Source: Oscillospiraceae bacterium (GTDB taxonomy: Bacteria; Bacillota; Clostridia; Oscillospirales; Oscillospiraceae). From it: a stretch of 64,000 nt of DNA. The translations under genes and the position numbers were made by a program. This document shows, piece after piece, positions 22,610 to 31,330 of the stretch. Every line of letters starts with the position of its first letter. Within the stretch, counting starts at the first letter, position 1. A model generated the notes under the pieces. It searched no databases, had not been told where the DNA came from, and was given only the letters and a program-made list of their open reading frames with translations. The DNA lies in the NCBI GenBank assembly GCA_902789745.1, contig CADAPH010000006.1, forward strand, positions 1 to 64,000, given 5' to 3'.

Positions 22610-24241
22610 ATGACGCAGCAAAAAAGGACGGGGCTCTTTCTCAGCGTCCTGCTTCTCGCCGGAGTCTGCAATGTGTTCACAAGGACAAAAATTCCGTTTC
22701 TCAACACCCTGATGTTCTGCCTGAACTTTCTGCTCTGCGCGGGCCTGCTGCTGTATTGGATGCAGTCCGTCCGGGCGAGGCTGCTCCCAACGAAAGCCAG
22801 GGGCTATATCGTCGCTGCCGTTGTGCTGATGCTGGGGTATCTGATCCTGCGCATCTTCAAGTACCGTATCGTGTCAGACGCGGTGATTCCGGCGCGCTAT
22901 GCCGTCTATGCCTATTGGATGCCGCAGCTTTTGATCCCGGCCCTGTTCTGCATGACCTGTATCCGTGTCCGGCGCGGCGATCAGGAGCGCGGGAACGAGG
23001 CGCTTTTACTGATTCCGGCCTGCCTGCTTGCCCTGCTCGTGCTGATAAACGATCTGCACCGGCTGGTCTATCGCCCTGCGGTAGAGCTTACCCGTTTTCG
23101 CGTCGCCACCGGCAGCTATTCCCTCGGCCCCGGCTTTTTTCTGCTCTATGTCTGGATGGTGCTGGCAAGCGCCTGCGGGATCATCCTCCTGCTGCGCGAG
23201 GCGGGCAGGCGCGTCGTTCGGGCCGTCCTCTCCCTGCTCGGTATGATACTGCTGTGGCTTGCGCTGGTGCTGCTGTGTATCCTGGTATTTGAACGCCGCA
23301 ACCTTCCCTGCCCGTTTCATGTACCGGAAATCCACATCTTCTGTATGCTGGGCTTTATCGAGCTCTGCATACGGAACCGCCTGATTCCCTCCAATGATAA
23401 TTACGCCGGTTTCTTCTCCCTGCTCGACCTGCCGGTGCTCATCACGAGTCGGGCGCTTACGCCGGTTTACGCGTCGTCCCTCCCGGTGGAGGCGACAAGG
23501 GAGCAGCTTACAGACTCGCTCTCCGCCCCCGTCGCTCTCAATGGGGACGAGAGGCTGTCCGGCATGGAACTCCGGGCGGGCTACGCCTTCTGGGTAGAGG
23601 ACGAGAGTGCCCTGCACCGGGAGAGGCGCCGTCTCGCCGAGGCCGCCGAGCTTCTCAGCGAGGAAAACGATCTGATTGCCGTGGAGAACAAGCTGAAGGA
23701 GAAGCAGGCGCAGCTCGAGGCGCAGAACCGGGTGTATGACCGGATCGCCGCCGCGCTGTACCCGACACAGGCCCGCGTCGAGGCATTACTGGCGGCGGCA
23801 GCGCCGGGAACGGAGGGCTTTCAAAGTGCCCTCGCCTTGTGCTGCGTGCTCAACGCCTATTCCAAGCGCAAGAGCAATCTCCTGCTCCTGTCGGAAGAAA
23901 CGCTGCCAAAGCGAAACCGGGAGCTGTTTCTGGCCCTGCAGGAGTCAGCCTCTGCGCTTAAATACTGCGGCGTGAAGGCCGCCGCGGTGGGCGGGGAGTA
24001 TTCCGCCCTCCCCCTCTCCGCCGTCCACGCGCTGTACGACGCCTTTGAAGCGGTGCTGGAGACCTGGCTTCCCCGCATGAAAAGAATGACCGTCTCCCTG
24101 ACGGACGACGGTCTCAGGCTTGCGGCGGAGACGGAGGGAGAGCCCCCGCTTCCCGAGACGGTCCTCCCTGTGGAGCGCCGCTGGGATGAGGGCTATACTT
24201 TTCTGCGCATACGCGCGCGGACGGGAGATGGCGCGGTATGA
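22610..24241 (+). CDS. Seven-TM sensor protein with degenerate kinase-like C-terminus
   Basis: A 543-residue membrane protein. Residues ~5-235 hold about seven hydrophobic segments, like the 7TM input domains of some Firmicutes sensor kinases. A short intracellular region follows, then a coiled coil (~345-385, rich in E/L/K), then ~150 residues resembling a kinase dimerisation and ATPase region. I cannot find a phosphoacceptor His motif, nor N-box or G-boxes; the place of the N-box reads AVHALYDAFEAVLE. It may be a receptor subunit or pseudokinase for the next gene, whose ATG overlaps its stop (24238-24241). ATG 22610 is placed behind GGGAGGGATAAGGAG. Confidence 0.68.
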   Translation: MTQQKRTGLFLSVLLLAGVCNVFTRTKIPFLNTLMFCLNFLLCAGLLLYWMQSVRARLLPTKARGYIVAAVVLMLGYLILRIFKYRIVSDAVIPARYAVYAYWMPQLLIPALFCMTCIRVRRGDQERGNEALLLIPACLLALLVLINDLHRLVYRPAVELTRFRVATGSYSLGPGFFLLYVWMVLASACGIILLLREAGRRVVRAVLSLLGMILLWLALVLLCILVFERRNLPCPFHVPEIHIFCMLGFIELCIRNRLIPSNDNYAGFFSLLDLPVLITSRALTPVYASSLPVEATREQLTDSLSAPVALNGDERLSGMELRAGYAFWVEDESALHRERRRLAEAAELLSEENDLIAVENKLKEKQAQLEAQNRVYDRIAAALYPTQARVEALLAAAAPGTEGFQSALALCCVLNAYSKRKSNLLLLSEETLPKRNRELFLALQESASALKYCGVKAAAVGGEYSALPLSAVHALYDAFEAVLETWLPRMKRMTVSLTDDGLRLAAETEGEPPLPETVLPVERRWDEGYTFLRIRARTGDGAV

Positions 24242-25554
24242 AGAGACTTGACGCCATCATGGGCTCCGCCCTCTGGTATGCGCTTTGCTTTGCGTCTGTT
24301 TTCCTTGTGATCGGCCAGCTCACCGTCCTGATTTGGGCGATCCGGGACGGGCGGGATCGGCGTGTTCTGCTGCCCGCCGCGCTGAATCTTCTGCTCGGCT
24401 TCGGCGTGTTCGCCGTTTTGATGGACTGCGCCTACTCCGGGTTCGTCTCGGAGGCAGACGCGGCGCTGTTCTGGCCCTTTGAACGGGCGCTGTTCGCGCG
24501 GCCCTGGCTGCTGTACGCAGCTTTGGGGGCGCTCTCCGCGGTGCTTTTGATCCCCTTCATCCGGGACAATCACCGCTATCGGGCGACCCATCTGACGCCG
24601 GAGGCGATACGACTGGCGGTGGATATGCTGCCCGAGGGGATCGCCTTCAGCAGCCCGGACGGCAAGGTGCTTCTCTCCAATCTCAGGATCAACGCGCTCT
24701 GCCGATCGCTGACGGGGAGCGCCCTGTCCGACGCCGCCCGCTTTGGCCGCCTGATCCATGAGCGCGGCGAGGAGCAGGACGGCAAGCGTCTTATCCGCAC
24801 GCCCCGGGGCGAGACGTGGCTTGTCACGGAAAAGCGGCTTGCCAGCAACGGAGAGTGCTTCGATCAGCTCACTGCCGTGAACGTGACGGAGCGTTACCGC
24901 ATTATTGACGAGCTGCGGGAGAAAAACGATCATCTTCAGGACATTCAGCGCCGCATGAAGGCAGTCAGCGCTCTGTCAGGGGATATGTTTGTGGCGCGCG
25001 AGGAAGCCGCCGCCCGTGTCGCGCTGCACAATCAATTGGGGCAGGTGCTGCTCATGGGCCGGCACTATCTCGATCACCCCGACAGCACAGACCCTGAAAT
25101 GGTCTATCTGACAACCAGGCAGATGACTGCCTTCCTGCTCGGCGAAGCGGCGGCGCCCGGTCAGGAGAAGGAGGACCCGCTGCAGTGCGCCCTGACTATG
25201 GCCGGCGTCATCGGCGTGACGGTAGATTACCGCGGCCCAAAACCGGGGAACGCGTCAGCCCGGTCTCTGCTCGCTCTGGCGATCCGGGAATGCGCCGCCA
25301 ACACGGTCAAGCACGCCCGCGGGAATCGGATTTACCTGGACGCTGCGGACGCCGGTACGCTTTTTCGTGTTTCGGTCTTCAACAACGGGGAGCCGCCGGA
25401 AGGCCCCGTTGCGGAGAGCGGCGGCTTGCTTGCCCTTCGCCGCCGCGTGGAGGCGGCAGGCGGCAGCATGTGCGTGCAGAGTCATCCGGTTTTTTCTCTC
25501 ACGTTGGAGATTCCGAACAAAGATTCCTCGTGCGCAGGCTGCGCAACCATTTAA
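24238..25554 (+). CDS. Sensor histidine kinase
   Basis: A 438-residue kinase. Three N-terminal hydrophobic segments lie at residues ~8-108, then a PAS-like domain (~120-220: AVDMLPEGIAFSSPDGKVLLSN, ending LTAVNVTERYRIIDEL). A helix contains the likely phosphoacceptor in ARVALHNQLGQVLLMGRHYL. The C-terminal HATPase has an N-box LALAIRECAANTVKHARG and a G-box-like ESGGLLALRRRVEAAGG. It belongs to the HPK7-like class that pairs with LuxR-type regulators, here the divergent gene at 21736-22416. Overlap with the preceding sensor gene suggests a hetero-oligomeric receptor. Signal unknown. Confidence 0.82.
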   Translation: MKRLDAIMGSALWYALCFASVFLVIGQLTVLIWAIRDGRDRRVLLPAALNLLLGFGVFAVLMDCAYSGFVSEADAALFWPFERALFARPWLLYAALGALSAVLLIPFIRDNHRYRATHLTPEAIRLAVDMLPEGIAFSSPDGKVLLSNLRINALCRSLTGSALSDAARFGRLIHERGEEQDGKRLIRTPRGETWLVTEKRLASNGECFDQLTAVNVTERYRIIDELREKNDHLQDIQRRMKAVSALSGDMFVAREEAAARVALHNQLGQVLLMGRHYLDHPDSTDPEMVYLTTRQMTAFLLGEAAAPGQEKEDPLQCALTMAGVIGVTVDYRGPKPGNASARSLLALAIRECAANTVKHARGNRIYLDAADAGTLFRVSVFNNGEPPEGPVAESGGLLALRRRVEAAGGSMCVQSHPVFSLTLEIPNKDSSCAGCATI

Positions 25555-25562
25555 AACAGGCC

Positions 25563-25626
25563 GATCCCCGGATCGAACCGCCGTTTCGTGACAGCGCGCG
25601 CTGTCCGGCAGGTCGATCCGGGGATC
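25563..25626. repeat. Long inverted repeat after the kinase gene
   Basis: GATCCCCGGATCGA (25563-25576) and TCGATCCGGGGATC (25613-25626) are perfect 14-bp inverted copies around a GC-rich 36-nt centre, 8 bp beyond the stop. It is probably the terminator region, although no T-run follows directly. Confidence 0.55.
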
Positions 25627-25795
25627 AGCCCATTCTCTTGTTTTCATTCAGAATGGCTCGTTTTCATGAACAGACTTTGCACTGGATCGCGCTGTCCGTT
25701 CTGTGCTCAGGTGCACAAAACGCATCTCAAACAGACGCGATCCGGCAATTATCCGCAACAATTCAGTGCTGTTATGGATGTTTGTTCTGTATTCT

Positions 25796-26935
25796 TCATT
25801 CCTTCTCACAATACTCCCCATATTCACAGCCGATATGCGACGCTTCGATTTCATCCGCAAGCACCAGTTCGTCCTCTTTCTTATCATAAAGCTTTACGGT
25901 ACCCCAGCCGTTGCCGCCGTTCCACAGGCGATTATGCTTTTTGCTTCCGTCCGGCGCCTCATAATTCACCAGCAGCATATCCCGCTTTCGGCAGAAGACC
26001 TCCGTTTCCATGACGGCGTGATAGTTCTCCTGCCGCACATGCCACACGGCCAGTTCCTCCTGTTCTTCAAAGGAGAATTCTGTCTTTACCATCAGGTGCA
26101 GCTTTGAAAAGTTGAAATCGTACTCTTTCCCTTCATAGTAAAACACGCCCAGCAAACGGCGATCCAGCGGAACGAAATAGATTTTCGGTCTTCCGCCGCC
26201 GATATCAAAGGCGCTGTTTGTAAGCTGTTTCCCGGTCTTTTTGCTGACCAGGCAGTTGGAGGAGAGCCACACCCATGGCGAGGTAAAATCCCGGCCCCAG
26301 TTTTTGTCCGCGTAACCGTACGATTTTTCCGGAGTTACGATATAGCGCCTGTCGTTATAGACGATTTCTCCGCTGTATGCGCTCTTCATCCCCTCGGCGT
26401 GCCAATACATGGCGAAGGCCTCCGCATCCCGCAGCGCTTTACCGGCGCCGTAACCGACGTTAAAGGCGATCTGCTTGTCTATGGCGAGATCCCAGGAGAG
26501 CTTGCCGGAGTCGCACATCCACTCGGGATGGGCGGCAGCCTCTTCCGGCTTTATGGCGATGCTGCCTGTCAGTCTTGTTTCACCGGCCAGACAATCCCCC
26601 GCTTCGATCCGGTAGGGGGCGTCACCGTGCAGCTTTACATCTTTCCACGCAAAAAAGCGGTGGAGCTGGCAATGATCCTCACCCCATGTGCCCGCCTTCA
26701 CCATCAGGTAAGACGGCCGCTTTCCTGCCGCCTGATTCTCCGGAAGCTGCCCCAGCACCGGTTCCTCCTCCGCCAGTGCGGGGTTGCACACGAAAAATTC
26801 GATGAAGAACGGCTTGTCTTCCCCTGTCTCGGCGTCCTGCGCCGTAAAGGAATGCCACCACCAGTCATAGCCGTGATGGGCCAGCGGGCCATGAAGCATA
26901 CAGGCATTTCTCGAGATATCATGATGGTTGAACAT
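25796..26935 (-). CDS. Tocopherol-cyclase-like / lipocalin-type protein
   Basis: A 379-residue soluble protein rich in Trp, Tyr and Phe. The segments HGYDWWWHSFTAQ and FFIEFFVCNP near the N-terminus and YGYADKNWGRDFTSPWVWLSSN at ~225 match the pattern of the tocopherol cyclase (PF14249)/CrtC-like double lipocalin proteins. Plant and cyanobacterial members cyclise prenylquinols; in an anaerobic Firmicute the substrate is unknown, perhaps a lipid or prenyl compound. No signal peptide is seen. It lies 32 bp after a DUF2804 gene on the same strand, and both proteins share a WGR-x(2)-(T/S)P-x-x-W type motif, so they may be related and work together. Family call is moderate, function unknown. Confidence 0.55.
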   Translation of the reverse strand: MFNHHDISRNACMLHGPLAHHGYDWWWHSFTAQDAETGEDKPFFIEFFVCNPALAEEEPVLGQLPENQAAGKRPSYLMVKAGTWGEDHCQLHRFFAWKDVKLHGDAPYRIEAGDCLAGETRLTGSIAIKPEEAAAHPEWMCDSGKLSWDLAIDKQIAFNVGYGAGKALRDAEAFAMYWHAEGMKSAYSGEIVYNDRRYIVTPEKSYGYADKNWGRDFTSPWVWLSSNCLVSKKTGKQLTNSAFDIGGGRPKIYFVPLDRRLLGVFYYEGKEYDFNFSKLHLMVKTEFSFEEQEELAVWHVRQENYHAVMETEVFCRKRDMLLVNYEAPDGSKKHNRLWNGGNGWGTVKLYDKKEDELVLADEIEASHIGCEYGEYCEKE

Positions 26936-26967
26936 TTCTTGTCCTCTCCACTGTCATTGTTGCTCGT

Positions 26968-28041
26968 TTACCAGCGGTTCTCCACGTATTCGCAGAAGGC
27001 ATAGAAATCTTGAATCGCGATCTCTCTGCCGTCATCCAGAACGACCGTCCCGTTCCAGAGTCCGTGAACCTGGTGGCTGTGCATGCGCATGACGCCGATG
27101 TTCAGGTCGCTGTGATGATCATAGAAGGGCTCCATCGTCAGGTTAAAGCGTCCATCCTCTGAAACAAACTTCCACGGCTGCATATACTTGTCCGGTTTCG
27201 GGAAGGTCTCCACATCCACCGCGCCGATCTTATGCGCTTTTCCGTCATAGAACACACAGGTCTCCGTGGCGTTCGACTCGTCCCCGATGCCCCAGGTGAT
27301 CTCAAAACCGAACAGATGCTTCGCTCCGTCTTCCCCTTTTATCCATCCGGAGCCGTTGCCCCAGTACCAGACGAGGGAATACGGCGTGCACACTCTCCCC
27401 CAGTCCAGAACACAGAAGCTGTTCTCCCGGCCAAAGTCCCAGCGCTTGTCTCCGCTGCGGATAAAGCCTTCGCACGGCATACAGTTCTGCTTGGTCGTCA
27501 TGAAATAGCGGTCGGGATACCCGGAAAACGGCAGCACTGTCGTCAGGTTTTCAAGGCCGGCCGGAATCTCCATCGTAATATGGCATTCGACGTTGCCGTT
27601 CTGATACCGGATGCTCCGCCGCTCAGCGCCGGTATTCACCTCGAACAGGGCCTTGCCGACGCGAAAGCTCACAAAATTGGGGGCATCCCCGCGTCTCGGC
27701 AGGACATATTTGTCCTTCCCGCCGAGAAACGGCGCCATATCCGAAACCAGCGTCTTCCCCTCCCGGAGATCGACCAGAACCGCCGAGGCATAACCGCCAA
27801 GCGAGATGTTTGCAAAGCTGACCTGCAGCATCAGCTTCCCGTCAGAAATCTGATAAAAGTCCCATTCCTTTCGGCGCATGACATGCTTCACACGATTTCG
27901 ATCATATTGAAAGACGTTCTCTCTTGCCCATCCCTTTGCAAGAAGTGTACCGTCCTCAGCGAGAAGCGGAGTCTCTTCTGTATACTCATGCTGTTGGCTT
28001 GGTCTTTCCCATTCCTTATAGCTTTTATATGTTCTATCCAT
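26968..28041 (-). CDS. DUF2804 domain protein
   Basis: A 357-residue soluble protein fitting DUF2804: ARENVFQYDRNRVK, RRKEWDFYQI, VSFANISLGGYASAVLVDL, SGYPDRYFMTTKQNCMPCEG and, at ~220-240, LDWGRVCTPYSLVWYWGNGSG. The family is widespread but uncharacterised; it is often predicted to have a lipocalin-like beta-barrel fold. It precedes the tocopherol-cyclase-like gene by 32 bp and probably shares its transcript. The ATG at 28041 follows GGGGG. Confidence 0.72.
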   Translation of the reverse strand: MDRTYKSYKEWERPSQQHEYTEETPLLAEDGTLLAKGWARENVFQYDRNRVKHVMRRKEWDFYQISDGKLMLQVSFANISLGGYASAVLVDLREGKTLVSDMAPFLGGKDKYVLPRRGDAPNFVSFRVGKALFEVNTGAERRSIRYQNGNVECHITMEIPAGLENLTTVLPFSGYPDRYFMTTKQNCMPCEGFIRSGDKRWDFGRENSFCVLDWGRVCTPYSLVWYWGNGSGWIKGEDGAKHLFGFEITWGIGDESNATETCVFYDGKAHKIGAVDVETFPKPDKYMQPWKFVSEDGRFNLTMEPFYDHHSDLNIGVMRMHSHQVHGLWNGTVVLDDGREIAIQDFYAFCEYVENRW

Positions 28042-28593
28042 AACGGAACCCCCTTATCATCCGATGAATGGCATTACAGCCTTGTCCTTTGCGCTTCTTG
28101 TACCATCGCCGCAAGCTTTCCCCGGCTTTTGGAGAGGCCGGCTGCTGATTTGGGAACCTCAATCGTTTTTCCCCAGATTTTCCATAAGCCGGTAAAGGTG
28201 ACCGTCTCGCCGCTGATCTGCGCCGAGAGGCCGGACAGCTTTCAGCTCTCCGGTGAAAATATTGAAATAGCCGCCACGCCATGATATACTGATAAAAATG
28301 ATTATAAATCTCAACAGGTGAATAACCGTATTTAACGCTCATGACGCCGGAACAGGCCAAGAAGCTGTTCTGACGGTCTGCATGGTCATGCCGATGGTTC
28401 TGCTCTTTTCCGAAGCGTGAGGTCATTTGAATTATATATTGTGCATGGTCAAAAGGCAATACCATTTCAAACGGATGACAGTCTTTGCCATCTCACTCAC
28501 GTTGCGCGATAATGGCGTACAGTGGAACGCCCTGGAAACCCCGCACATTGAGACGCTGGACACATATATCATGCTGTCGGAGGTGGCGAGCAT
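28042..28593. other. Intergenic stretch, probable gene remnants
   Basis: About 550 bp without a gene. A minus-strand stretch around 28070-28240 encodes a protein-like phrase (SGETVTFTGLWKIWGKTIEVPKSAAG and on to RTRL-stop) but is closed by stops and has no start, so it looks like the end of a decayed gene. No RNA or repeat was recognised. Confidence 0.35.
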
Positions 28594-29989
28594 ATGGATG
28601 ACAGAAATATGGAAATGGCCCGTCATGTCGCGGCAGCCGTGGCCTGCGAGGGCGGCCGCACCTACTATGTGGGCGGTCTGGTTCGGGACCGGCTTCTCGG
28701 CCGGGACAACAAGGATATTGATATTGAGGTGCACGGCGTCACGGTGCAGACGCTGGAGAACATTCTGGACAGTCTCGGCGAACGCCTGGAGTTTGGAGCG
28801 AACTTTGGCATTATGGGTCTGCGGCACTATGAGCTGGACATCGCCATGCCGCGCTCCGAGACGGCGACGGGCCGCGGGCACAAGGACTTTGCGGTCTATG
28901 TCGATCCCTTCCTTGGGGAGGAGAAGGCCGCGCGGCGGCGGGATTTCACCATGAACGCCCTGATGCAGGACGTGCTGACCGGGGAGATCCTGGACTTCTT
29001 CGGCGGTCAGGAGGACTTGAAGCGCGGTCTCATCCGCCATGTGGACGACAGGAGCTTTGTCGAGGACCCTCTCCGGGCGCTCCGGGCGGCGCAGTTTGCC
29101 GCGCGCTTCGGCTTTACGGTCGCGGAGGAGACCACGGAGCTCTCTGCGACGATGGATCTTGCCGCCCTGCCCGGGGAGCGCATCATGGGCGAGCTTGAGA
29201 AGGCGCTGCTGAAGGCGGAAAGGCCGTCGATCTTCTTTGAGGAAATGCGAAGGATGCGGCAGCTTCACGACTGGTTCCCGGAGCTGGAGGCGCTGATCGG
29301 ACTTATGCAGAATCCGGCCTTTCACCCGGAGGGCGACGTCTGGACCCACACCATGCAGGTGCTGGACGAGGCGGCGGCGCTGCGTTCGTCGGCGAAGGAG
29401 CCGCTTTGGTTCATGCTGTCCGCCCTGTGCCACGACATGGGGAAAGCCGTCACGACCGAGGAATCCGGCGGTGCGCCGTATGACGAGAGAGGTAAAACTG
29501 ACGCAGTATGTGTTAAACATGACAGAGCTTCATATGAAGCCGAACATGCTGGCTGCAAACAACGCGCATATCAGGAGCTATATGAGAATGTATGATCGCT
29601 CCGTATGCCCGGAGGATCTGCTCTTGCTTGCCAAAGCGGATCATCTGGGGCGTGCTGCCCCCGAACACGACAGAGAGGCCCTCCTTTCATCGTACGCCGG
29701 TACAGAGAGCAGGCTGCGGGAGATGCTCGCGCTGTACTATGATCGGATGAGTCAGCCCTGTCTGATGGGCCGCGATCTTGTCGAAGCAGGGCTGGAGCCT
29801 GGGCCGTCCTTTACAGCGGCACTGGCCTATGCCCACAAGCTGCGCCTGGCCGGCAGGCCGAAGGAGGAGCAGCTTAAACAGGCGCTTTCGTTTGTTCAGC
29901 GGGCTTTTCAGGTCTCTTTTTTTGCGGTGAACGCGTTCGCAGCTTTTTGCCGGGAAAACTATCGGAAGCTGTGGTACATGGCTGCCTGA
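28594..29989 (+). pseudogene. CCA tRNA nucleotidyltransferase (PolA/HD type), disrupted by deletion and frameshift
   Basis: The first frame, from ATG 28594 behind GGAGGTGG, carries a class II nucleotidyltransferase head (YYVGGLVRDRLLGR, DIDIEVHG), an RRDFTMNALMQD motif and the FVEDPLRALRAAQFAARFGF signature. The HD domain begins at WTHTMQVLDEA and LCHDMGKAVTTEE. At about 29470-29485 the frame is lost; a second frame resumes at TREVKLTQYVLNMTELHMKPN and ends at 29989. The second half of the HD motif region is missing, so a piece of roughly 100 bp was lost and the frame shifted. The nucleotidyltransferase head may still be made with a wrong tail ending near 29595. CCA addition is normally essential, so another copy, or an assembly error, is expected. 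Confidence 0.82.
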
Positions 29990-30048
29990 TCGTAAAAGTG
30001 ATGGTAAAAAGAGCTGGCTCAAAATGGTATGCGTGCGTTAAGCGGCTG

Positions 30049-31185
30049 TTACCCGATCCACCAGAGAGACGTTGTGTCGTATTGATCCGGGACGGGAACC
30101 CACTCTCCTTCTGATTTCTCAATAAACCACCCGGAGGGGTCATGCTCCATCCACCCGTAGTCGCCATAGTCTGAGGAAATCCCTTCAACCCAAAACTGCC
30201 AGACAGCAGGTTCCACATCCGTGTTATACCAGGCCCAGCAATCCGTGGTCTCATCGTAATAACTGTCGGCATCACGGTCATAATAGAGGATTTTGTCGGA
30301 TCTGATCACATCCGTGACTACATGGTAGCTGCCGTCGGATTGCTTTTCAAGAAAAACAGTATCGCTTTGGGAAGGTGTGTTCCCGCTCACCGTAATCTGC
30401 TGTATCTGGCCGCTCGGCGGAAGAAGGGGATTTTCCTCCCTCTCTTCCTTGATTTTTTTGCCAAAACCGGCCAGAACCAGAATGATCGCAGCGATCAGCC
30501 AGATCGGCCGTTTCTTTTTCTTCCTCGGAAAAGCGTTTTTAAGCGATTCTTCGGAATTGTATGCATGCGTGTTTTCAGGTATATCGCGCAGAATCGCGTC
30601 CAGCTCCGAACGTATCTCCATCGGGCCGCCGCAGTGCGGGCATTTCAGAGAGTGAGACGCGACATCCCCGGCGCCGAGGTCAAGGATCGTATCCTGTCCG
30701 CAATACGGGCAATGGCACACGACGTTTTTGTATCTGCCGTTTTCCTCAAAGGTCACATCGTCATAGCGCTGCCCGTTTTCGTCGTAATAGCCCTTCTCGA
30801 AACTCACGCCTGTTTCCGCGTCCGTCCAGGCCTCCGGGTAGTAGGCATAGCTGTGCCTTTTGCCATAGTAGTATGTCGGCCTCATTCTTGTCGCGGCAAC
30901 AAAACCGGTCGGCTGATTCACCCGCGGGCGCCAGTCTGCTCCGTTTTGACGAGCCTGCACAGCGCCGGTATTTGAATGGAGGCTTGTAGACGAGTGCGTG
31001 CCGGGTCCCCTGCTTGACCCGAAGAGCGGGGATCGCGAGGGAGAAGAACTGCGCCTTGACGAACAGGAGCTTGCGCTGTGCGAGCTGGGTCCGCGTGAAG
31101 AGCTTCCCGATGCTCGGGAAGACGAAGATCGCGAAGAGGACGATCTTGAAGAATGGGAACTTGAACTGTGTCTGCTCGGCGGCAT
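30049..31185 (-). CDS. Membrane protein with serine-rich N-terminus and zinc ribbon, unknown function
   Basis: A 378-residue protein from the ATG at 31185 (GGAGG upstream; the ATG at 31248 lacks one). Residues 1-70 are almost entirely Ser/Arg, low complexity. Around residues 150-190 is a zinc ribbon: CHCPYCGQDTI and CPHCGGPM, two CxxC knuckles. A KKKKRP patch then a single transmembrane helix (WLIAAIILVLAGFG) follow, and a C-terminal Tyr/Trp/Asp-rich domain outside the membrane. The layout (cytoplasmic zinc ribbon, TM, extracytoplasmic domain) is common in uncharacterised Firmicutes proteins. It is followed on the same strand by nothing obvious and preceded by the rhodanese protein gene. Confidence 0.7.
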   Translation of the reverse strand: MPPSRHSSSSHSSRSSSSRSSSSRASGSSSRGPSSHSASSCSSRRSSSPSRSPLFGSSRGPGTHSSTSLHSNTGAVQARQNGADWRPRVNQPTGFVAATRMRPTYYYGKRHSYAYYPEAWTDAETGVSFEKGYYDENGQRYDDVTFEENGRYKNVVCHCPYCGQDTILDLGAGDVASHSLKCPHCGGPMEIRSELDAILRDIPENTHAYNSEESLKNAFPRKKKKRPIWLIAAIILVLAGFGKKIKEEREENPLLPPSGQIQQITVSGNTPSQSDTVFLEKQSDGSYHVVTDVIRSDKILYYDRDADSYYDETTDCWAWYNTDVEPAVWQFWVEGISSDYGDYGWMEHDPSGWFIEKSEGEWVPVPDQYDTTSLWWIG

Positions 31186-31330
31186 GGCGAATAACCTCCA
31201 AAATCGGTTTCGTGTCCTGAAATAATCCGGTGGCGGCAGTGCTCTCAAGGCATCGGCCGAACCGCCTGTTCACAGGTCGGCCGGCAACTCGACTTTATCC
31301 ATATCTGATAACAGTATTACATTTTAAATC

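Noticed and set aside
28034..28465. 143-codon minus-strand frame in the gap before the CCA gene
   Set aside because: Arg/Ser-rich, no motif, no RBS; another frame in part of the region is more protein-like but closed by stops.
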